Below, piece by piece: positions 57,586 through 64,000 of a stretch of DNA of 64,000 bases. The stretch covers positions 744,001 to 808,000 of the forward strand of contig JADILM010000010.1 of the NCBI GenBank assembly GCA_016617785.1, in the 5' to 3' direction. Below the pieces are notes generated by a model, which did no database searches, was not told the DNA's origin, and saw only the letters and a program-made list of their open reading frames with translations. The translations under genes were made by a program, and so were the position numbers. Each line of letters opens with the position of its first letter. The stretch's first letter is position 1. This stretch comes from Sporobolomyces roseus. Its lineage: Eukaryota > Basidiomycota > Microbotryomycetes > Sporidiobolales > Sporidiobolaceae.

Positions 57586-60398
57586 ATGACAGCCTACAAG
57601 ATCGCAGCGGGTTTAGCAGGAGCCGCCTACCTCAATGCTCGACTCGGTAACGATCTAGCGATGGCTTCTGGTTTGATCAACGCTCGAATCGGTCTAGCCG
57701 GAGAGAACAGGAGGGATCAAAACTCTCTCTACTACTACTTTGACAGAGCCCACAAAAAGAAGGGTGATGCAGATTGCTATGTCTGTGAAGACCAGACCCT
57801 TAGTTTCAATCAGGTCGCAATTGGTTCGTTTCCTTCTTTCCCTCTGTTTTCCCCACTTGGACTGATTGAATCTTGAGCATGTTTGTTGAACAGAGGTCAA
57901 TCGATTAGCTCATTGGCTATTGTCTCAAGGTCTTCAGGTGAGTTTGCTCTCCTCAATTCCGCTGATCCGAGAGACTGGCTGACGAAAGGAGCTGTCGTTG
58001 GAACTGTTTCGTTTTCCGCAGAAAGGAGATGCGATTGCACTCTACTTGCCCAACAAACCCGCTTACCCTATCATCTGGCTAGCTTGTCTCGCTATCAACG
58101 TGTGAGTTCATTCGAACCTGACATGCTAGCTCGTTTCGCTGACCTCCCTTTGAATTGCCGGTAAATCGACAGTGTTCCTTCTTTCATCAACTACAACCTA
58201 GTCGGTGACGGACTCGTTCACTGCATCAACGTCGCCTCCCCCAAACTCATCATCTACGAGTCGGACCTGACATCCTCCATCGCCGACGTCGCTTCTACCC
58301 TGCGTCAAAAGACTCCCTCCCTCAAATTCGCGCGTTGGGTCGATAGTTTCACGAAAGAAGTAGGATCGATCGAGAAACAAGCGATCGAAGATGAGATTCG
58401 ATTGGATGAGGGAGTGTTGAGGCAAATGAGCGACAAGAGGATTCCGGATCATCATAGGAACGGAGTTAGTTGGCAATCTCCTTGCGTTTACATTTATACT
58501 TCCGGTACGACTGGTTTACCGAAAGCTGCTACTGTCACTCACGGTAGAACTGCTACTGCTATGAGGGTAAGCTCCACTTCATTTCCGGCTCGATACTCTG
58601 GATGATTCTCGAACTGAACATGTCTCGCTATGTCGGATAGGTCTGGACGAAGCACAATGGGTTCAACAAGAATAGTCGTATCTATACTCCCATGCCTCTC
58701 GTATGTTTCTCGCTTCCTCGTCTCTTTCCGAGTTTTCGTAGCTGACCCGAAACTTTCCCCTCGCGTTCGATTAGTACCACTCGACCGCCTCGATTCTCGC
58801 CATCGCAGTCTCCTGGAACGCTCAGTGCTGCGTCATCATCGGTCGCAAGTTCTCTGCCTCGACTTTCTGGAAGGATGTTCGTGCTTCGGTAAGCTTTCGA
58901 TGGCTCCTTCAGGATCCCTCTTGAGTTGGTTTGCTGAAGTAGTACTAAGACTACAGAACGCCGACACTATTCAATATGTCGGAGAGGTCCTTCGATTCCT
59001 TCTCGCCGTTCCTCCTTCTCCTCTGGACAAGAAACACAATGTCAAGTGAGTCCCTCACACTCTTACCACCTTCTCGTCTTGACACAATCCTCACACTTTC
59101 TCTGTTTCACTTTGAATAGGATGGCGTATGGAAATGGATGTCGTCCCGATGTATGGAAAGCTTTCCGAGAGCGATTCGGAGTTCAAGTGATCAGTGAATT
59201 CTTCGCTTCGAGTGAAGGAAACGGTAGTTTACTCAACTACAACGCGTACGTTTCCTCTCTTCAACTTTCTATCTACACTCTCTACATTCAGCTGACGTCG
59301 AGAGTGTGCGATCAGGAACGATTATGGAGCCGGAGCTGTTGGCAGGGAAGGCATTCTCGTTTCTGCTGCTCAGAAGAGTAAACAGATTATCGTCAAGGTC
59401 GACTCGCTCACTGAGGAACCTTACCGTAACGAAAAGGGATTCTGTGTTCGAGTAAGTTGTTTTGCGCTCGAAGGTTAAGCTAGTTTCATCAAGCTGACTC
59501 GACTGCTCGTTTCCTTGAATAGGCTGATGTCAACGAACCTGGAGAATTGATCCTCTTCATCGACATGGCCGTACCTCATCTTGTCAGCTCCTCAGCCTCA
59601 TGTCTCTCTCGTGACCTCGGCGCTGACCCTCGTGACGACCGCAGGCCTTTGCCGGTTACCACGGAAACGAAGCAGGAACAAACAAGAAGATCCTGAAAGA
59701 CGTCTTCAAGAAGGGTGATGCGTTCTTCCGTACTGGTGCGTCTCCCAAGATCCACTCGCGAATACCCGAGAACGAGCGACTGATTTCTCGAAATCTCAAA
59801 TTCCAGGTGACCTCCTTCGTCGCGATCAGGACGGACTCTATTACTTCTGCGATCGATTGGGAGACACGTTCCGTTGGAAGAGTGAGAACGTTGCCACTAC
59901 TACAGTTGCTGAGGCTTTGGGAGCTGTCGTCGATCATCCTAATGTTTATGGAGTTCTCGGTGAGTTTCGCAATGCCACCTTCAAGTATGGGAACTCGACT
60001 GATAGCGCGATTTGTTGCAGTACCATCGCATGAGGGTCGAGCTGGGTGCGCCGCTGTTCCTCGTGATGGAGGACCTATCGATTTCCCCAAGCTCTCTCAA
60101 CACGTCGCGAAGACCTTACCCAAATACGCTCAACCTCTCTTCATTCGAATCGTCGACAAGTGAGCCTATACGCAACTTCTCTCCACCAGAATCAAGCAGG
60201 ACTGACGTTGAAGTGCGCATGTACAGACTCGAAACTGGAGGAACTGAGAAACAGCTCAAAGTAGCACTTCGCAACCAAGGTGTCGATCCTGACCAAGTTT
60301 CTGATGAAGTCTGGTGGTTACACCCGACTCAAAAAGTCTACGTTCCCTTCACTCGGGATGATTGGAAAGCTCTTTCGGAGGGTCAACACCGATTGTAG
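57586..60398 (+). CDS. FAT1: Very-long-chain acyl-CoA synthetase / fatty acid transporter
   Basis: Activates and imports long and very long fatty acids at membranes. The start is [20 protein letters not shown], followed by a mildly hydrophobic leader. Exons join as [40 protein letters not shown] and [20 protein letters not shown]. The AMP-binding motif is [20 protein letters not shown]. Then [37 protein letters not shown] and [20 protein letters not shown]. The family-specific VLACS motif is [20 protein letters not shown], followed by [12 protein letters not shown] and [20 protein letters not shown]. It ends SEGQHRL. About 13 introns. All motifs intact. The [13 protein letters not shown] motif places it with FATP/FAT1, not with FAA-type synthetases. 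Confidence 0.95.
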
Positions 60399-61168
60399 AA
60401 GAGAGAACCCCTCCTTCTCTCACGGTTCCCTCTCCTTCCTCTCGGTCTCGCGTCCTATTCGAGTCGCTCGAGCATCGTGTGTATTCCATTCTCAAGTAGT
60501 CCTGTAGTCACTAAATTGCCATCTAGTTTGTGTTCGAGGCATCAAAAATCATCCTGAAATCTTTGAAGTTTGTTGTCTGACTTTGTACGACTCTTCTGGC
60601 GAGCAAAGTACGACTTGACTAGTGCGTATAGAGACGGAAATAGTAGATGAATCGAAGGCCGAAAACCGTTATCCCTTTTTTGAGGAATGCGATCGTCGAT
60701 TTTGACACAAAGGACCGAGTTCGAGGTAGGTACTTGCTTCTTTGAATTTCATCTCAAACCCGAAGTGTTGGCAGTCTTCCTGCAACTTCCTCGAATCGAC
60801 AGCTCCTGGAGACCAACGAGACAAGGCAAGAGATCATCAAGCAAGCAAGAAGCCCCACTACGATCAGGACTTCCCGACTAACCTGCAATTTCCCCCTTCG
60901 ATTCGATTCCTGCCTCGTCGTTCATTCACATTCCTCGGCCCTCTCTTTCCCTCCACTCATTAAGTCTCTCTTAATCGACTTCTTGACACCCTGCCTATCA
61001 CCTGCAACCTCATCGGACAGTCAATAGATTCGAGCTCGAAGGATTCGTTCAGGAACGTTCTCAAAGGCTGTCTCAAGCGATCACTTCTGAATCTTGTGAG
61101 TTCCCCCCCTTGAATATATCTTCGAGGCAATCGCTGACGAGAGAAGTGAAAGGCAGTGATCACTAGAA
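60399..61168. other. Intergenic region FAT1 / disordered protein gene
   Basis: About 770 bases between same-strand genes. No supported coding region; small frames at 60687-60963 lack motifs. It must include the FAT1 terminator and the next promoter, and it could hold an untranslated leader. Confidence 0.45.
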
Positions 61169-63502
61169 ATGGGTTTCCTTACAAGGAGTAAATCGTCAAA
61201 GAAACCTCTCAACGAAGAATTCGAATCGCAGAAAGAAGGAGTCAAGTCGCAGGAACAAGGATCAGACGTACAGATTAGGAGGAGGAAGAGCTTGTCGAAG
61301 CTCGGGACGCTGTTCAGGAGAAGGAGTAGCCGGCATCTAGGGCAAGAGGATGAATCTGAACGAGACAGGAAAGAGCTCATTATCGTTCCTCCCGTTCCTT
61401 CCCTCCCTCCTACTCTCGACTTCCTCAACTTTTCGCCTGAGCACGACTCACTTCCATCTCTACTCTATGGTGATTCCCGCTCATCCCGCTCGCGTGAGAA
61501 CGACGTTACTCCTCCTCTTTCTTCCTGTTCGACCTTCTCCTCACCCGATTCTACCCCTTCACCCCGCTCTCCACTGCCAATCGGAGGCTCACAGCAAGTT
61601 CGAGCCGTCGTAAGGAACGTCACAGCAGACGAGGACGATTATGGAGCGGACTCGGATCCTGAAGAAATCGCAAAGAGCAAAACTTTTCGACAGCAAACGG
61701 TCTTCTTACCTCCTCAACGACCCGTCGCTTCTCTAAGTCCTTCGCCTCGATTGATCATCAGGACCCCTTCCCCTCGACGTAGACCCCTTACACCTCGCGC
61801 AACTCAACTATTATCTTATGCGATCTCTAGACTTTCTTCCCCTCCTACGACACCTGAATCGGCCCTACTCGTTCCCACTTCTACTCTACCATTCCCTCAC
61901 CTTTCTAATACACCTCGCTCTTCCTCCCTTCATCAGAACCTGAGCCATTCGCTACTACTTCAGAGGATCAGTCGAGGATTGACGTTGATGGACGAGATGG
62001 AACTCGGTAGTGGCTCTCACGGTTTAGCACAGGAAGGAGTGATGGGGTCAATAAACGGGCGAAGCGGGAGTGTGCTCTCAGCTGAGCTAACAAGCGGAAA
62101 GCTGTCGTTCGATAGGGAGTCGGGTTCGACGAATCTCGAAACTCACGCCATCAAGCAATCTCAACGCTTCTCTCTCGCTTCCGGTCCGACTACTACTCCC
62201 TCCTCTGTCGTGACGGTCTTCCCTCGGATCGGGAAATGGGCATCGAGATCAACTTTCGCAAACTCTCATCTCGAACGGTCCGTCGAGGCAGGCCAAGTCG
62301 TCGTTCGAGCCGTCGACTCTCGGGGTCGCCACCTCCAGCTTTCAGGTCGAATCAAGGGGCTCTTGAGCCTGGTCGGTGGCGGCAGTATCGAAGCGAGCCG
62401 TGGAGGGGCAAGCGACAGAACTCCGATCCAGACAGCAGCCTTGTCACCAACGGGATCTCGGCTCTCCCTGGCACCCTCTCCTCACATCTATCCATACTCT
62501 TCTCATACTTCGTCCTCGCCCACGTACGCATCTCAACCGACTCCTTCGACTCCCTCCTTCTCACCCCTCCCTTCTCCAACCTATCGCGATTCGATCTACC
62601 TCTCCCCTCATCATGCCTCTCTCGATGCAGTACGGAGAAAGAACCTCGAGGTGAGAACGGCAGAGCTCGAAGCCGAATTGGAGGAGCTTAGAAGGAGGGA
62701 ACGAGAGAGAGAGTCGGAATTAGCGAGGGAACGGGAACTTCGATCGAGACGAACGTCAGCGACACCTACACAAGCGGTCGAGGAAAGCCCTCGACAGAAG
62801 GAACTACGCCGACGAGCAGAGGAACAGAAACGTCGAAGTCTCCTCATGCATTCGAAGATCGAATCAAAGCAACGGACATCAGAACGACGTCGATCAACTC
62901 TTCAACCCTCTCCTCTTCCTTCATCTGTCGAACATACTCTTCGTCCCACCTCTCAGCTCCTACACCCTTATCAAAACCCTTACCTACTTCCTCCCGCGAA
63001 CCTCCCGAATCCGAACACCATCTATCAATCTGCTCGATTCTCGACCTCTGCACCTATCCTCTATCGCTCTCCTTCCATGCCAGTCATACATTCTCCTTCC
63101 TATCCCGTGGTTTCATCCCCTCGACCGATACCCACTCCGATCAAGTCTCGGTCTATACCCTCGCCTCTCCCTGCGATTTCCCCCTCTCCTCCTCGTCAAC
63201 TCACTGTCCTTCCCCCTTCTCCAAGTCGGCGGGTTTCACAGTATGAATCCTTCGGTGCCGAAGCGTTCCTATCAGCCCCTCAGCATCACACCTCGATGAT
63301 CGATAACTCCTCTCGTCCTCTCCTCGCTCATTCGAAGTCGTCTCCAGCACTCGCAAGACGTTCGACTAACCGACTCTCGGCTCAGCCACTGATACAAGGC
63401 GTTCGCCCTCCGGCAGCATGGAGCCTTCCAGTCCCACCTCAAGCTACTGTGCTCAGGGGCAAAACTGGAGCTGATTTCCAGGCTCAATACCCTACCCTCT
63501 GA
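61169..63502 (+). CDS. Large disordered Ser/Pro/Arg-rich protein with a short coiled coil
   Basis: Unrecognised. A single uninterrupted 777-codon exon, rare in this intron-rich window. It starts MGFLTRSKSSKKPLNEEF: Gly2, Ser7 and nearby lysines fit a possible myristoylated, membrane-bound N-terminus. A basic patch RRRKSLSKLGTLFRRRSSR follows. Most of the rest is Ser/Pro/Thr-rich with many SP and TP sites. A helix-forming stretch of charged residues (about 490-530, RTAELEAELEELRRRERERE) is the only ordered part. The end is more conserved-looking: AWSLPVPPQATVLRGKTGAD and FQAQYPTL. It may be a cell-cortex or signalling scaffold, but nothing proves that. Confidence 0.7.
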   Translation: MGFLTRSKSSKKPLNEEFESQKEGVKSQEQGSDVQIRRRKSLSKLGTLFRRRSSRHLGQEDESERDRKELIIVPPVPSLPPTLDFLNFSPEHDSLPSLLYGDSRSSRSRENDVTPPLSSCSTFSSPDSTPSPRSPLPIGGSQQVRAVVRNVTADEDDYGADSDPEEIAKSKTFRQQTVFLPPQRPVASLSPSPRLIIRTPSPRRRPLTPRATQLLSYAISRLSSPPTTPESALLVPTSTLPFPHLSNTPRSSSLHQNLSHSLLLQRISRGLTLMDEMELGSGSHGLAQEGVMGSINGRSGSVLSAELTSGKLSFDRESGSTNLETHAIKQSQRFSLASGPTTTPSSVVTVFPRIGKWASRSTFANSHLERSVEAGQVVVRAVDSRGRHLQLSGRIKGLLSLVGGGSIEASRGGASDRTPIQTAALSPTGSRLSLAPSPHIYPYSSHTSSSPTYASQPTPSTPSFSPLPSPTYRDSIYLSPHHASLDAVRRKNLEVRTAELEAELEELRRRERERESELARERELRSRRTSATPTQAVEESPRQKELRRRAEEQKRRSLLMHSKIESKQRTSERRRSTLQPSPLPSSVEHTLRPTSQLLHPYQNPYLLPPANLPNPNTIYQSARFSTSAPILYRSPSMPVIHSPSYPVVSSPRPIPTPIKSRSIPSPLPAISPSPPRQLTVLPPSPSRRVSQYESFGAEAFLSAPQHHTSMIDNSSRPLLAHSKSSPALARRSTNRLSAQPLIQGVRPPAAWSLPVPPQATVLRGKTGADFQAQYPTL

Positions 63503-64000
63503 ACACGCCCTCCTCGCCTTTGTTCTCTGACTCTCCGCATACCTTTCGCTTCATACCCCTCTGCACAGCTCGCTTGAATATCGTCTGTAAACTATTTGTA
63601 TTATCGAAACTCTCGCATCCCTCGCCTGGAGACGACTCCGCTCTGGAAGACCTCGCTGTGCACGACAGAGAGAGGAAGAGGGAAGAGCAAGTACTATGAG
63701 TAGATTGACAGATCGAGAGAGTAGAGTGATACAACGAGAGTAAATCGATGGAAAATTACGAAGATTCGTACAAGCGATTCCTAATCATTCCTCTCAAGCG
63801 ATTCCCCACGACTTACGCCTCTGAGTTTGATTCGTGTCGAGTGAGCGAGAGACGGTGCGATGAATCGGGATGGATTCGTCTCCGGCAGTAGACATCGCAG
63901 CTTCGATGAGTCGATGGAAATCCTCAGCCTCGCTGTCGGCAAATTCGGTCGGAGCGCATCAGCACGCCAAAATAAGGATTGGGAGCGAATGACCGACGAC
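63503..64000. other. Right end of window, no gene resolved
   Basis: About 500 bases. A minus-strand frame at 63492-63734 is open but without motifs. The end of a further gene could start near the edge (open frames after 63840), but too little is present to call. Confidence 0.4.

Overview
This window looks like nuclear DNA of a basidiomycete fungus, probably a yeast-like one; I cannot place it more finely from sequence alone. The reasons are the intron style and the gene set. Nearly every gene is cut by many short introns, mostly 45-90 bases, with GTRNGT-like donors, CTGAC/CTGAT/CTAAC branch sites and AG acceptors. Genes are densely packed on both strands, and all the recognisable products are fungal housekeeping proteins. 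I joined exons by hand from reading frame, splice signals and family knowledge, so each multi-exon model gives outer limits plus the joins I could check.

Layout. 0-7 kb: a BRO1-domain PalA/RIM20-like gene running off the left edge, divergent from a large SAC3 (TREX-2 mRNA export) gene. 7-24.7 kb: a small proline-rich hypothetical protein, a multi-spanning membrane protein (DUF4203-like), TOM20, glutathione synthetase, an ENT3-like epsin, an HCS1/SMUBP2 helicase, UBC1 and TRP4. 24.8-30.2 kb: a MOB4/phocein protein, SEC17 (alpha-SNAP) and a disordered hypothetical gene with one in-frame stop. 30.2-34.5 kb: an accessory-looking island with at least two tandem paralogues of a protein family I do not recognise, plus a possible decayed third copy. 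34.5-52.4 kb: NOT2, mitofusin FZO1, a CCDC25/Jlp2 protein, ribosomal protein L17, the TORC2 subunit Rictor/AVO3, ribosomal protein L12 and PP2A methylesterase PPE1. 52.6-54.6 kb: a tandem pair of F-box paralogues sharing an uncharacterised C-terminal domain. 54.8-63.5 kb: phosphoglycerate mutase GPM1, a conserved-looking unknown gene, a FAT1-type acyl-CoA synthetase and a 777-residue disordered protein.

The genes do not form a functional cluster. Several share themes by chance of position: vesicle traffic and sorting (RIM20-like, epsin, SEC17, MOB4), mitochondria (TOM20, FZO1), gene expression (SAC3, NOT2, L12, L17, HCS1) and TORC2/PP2A signalling. The most unusual points are two microexons: 5 nt in GPM1, carrying the catalytic histidine codon, and 7 nt in the CCDC25 gene. 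Others are the two lineage-specific tandem families and a set of stop-free introns whose length is a multiple of three (HCS1, FZO1, RPL12). I saw no tRNA, rRNA, transposon, CRISPR or phage feature.
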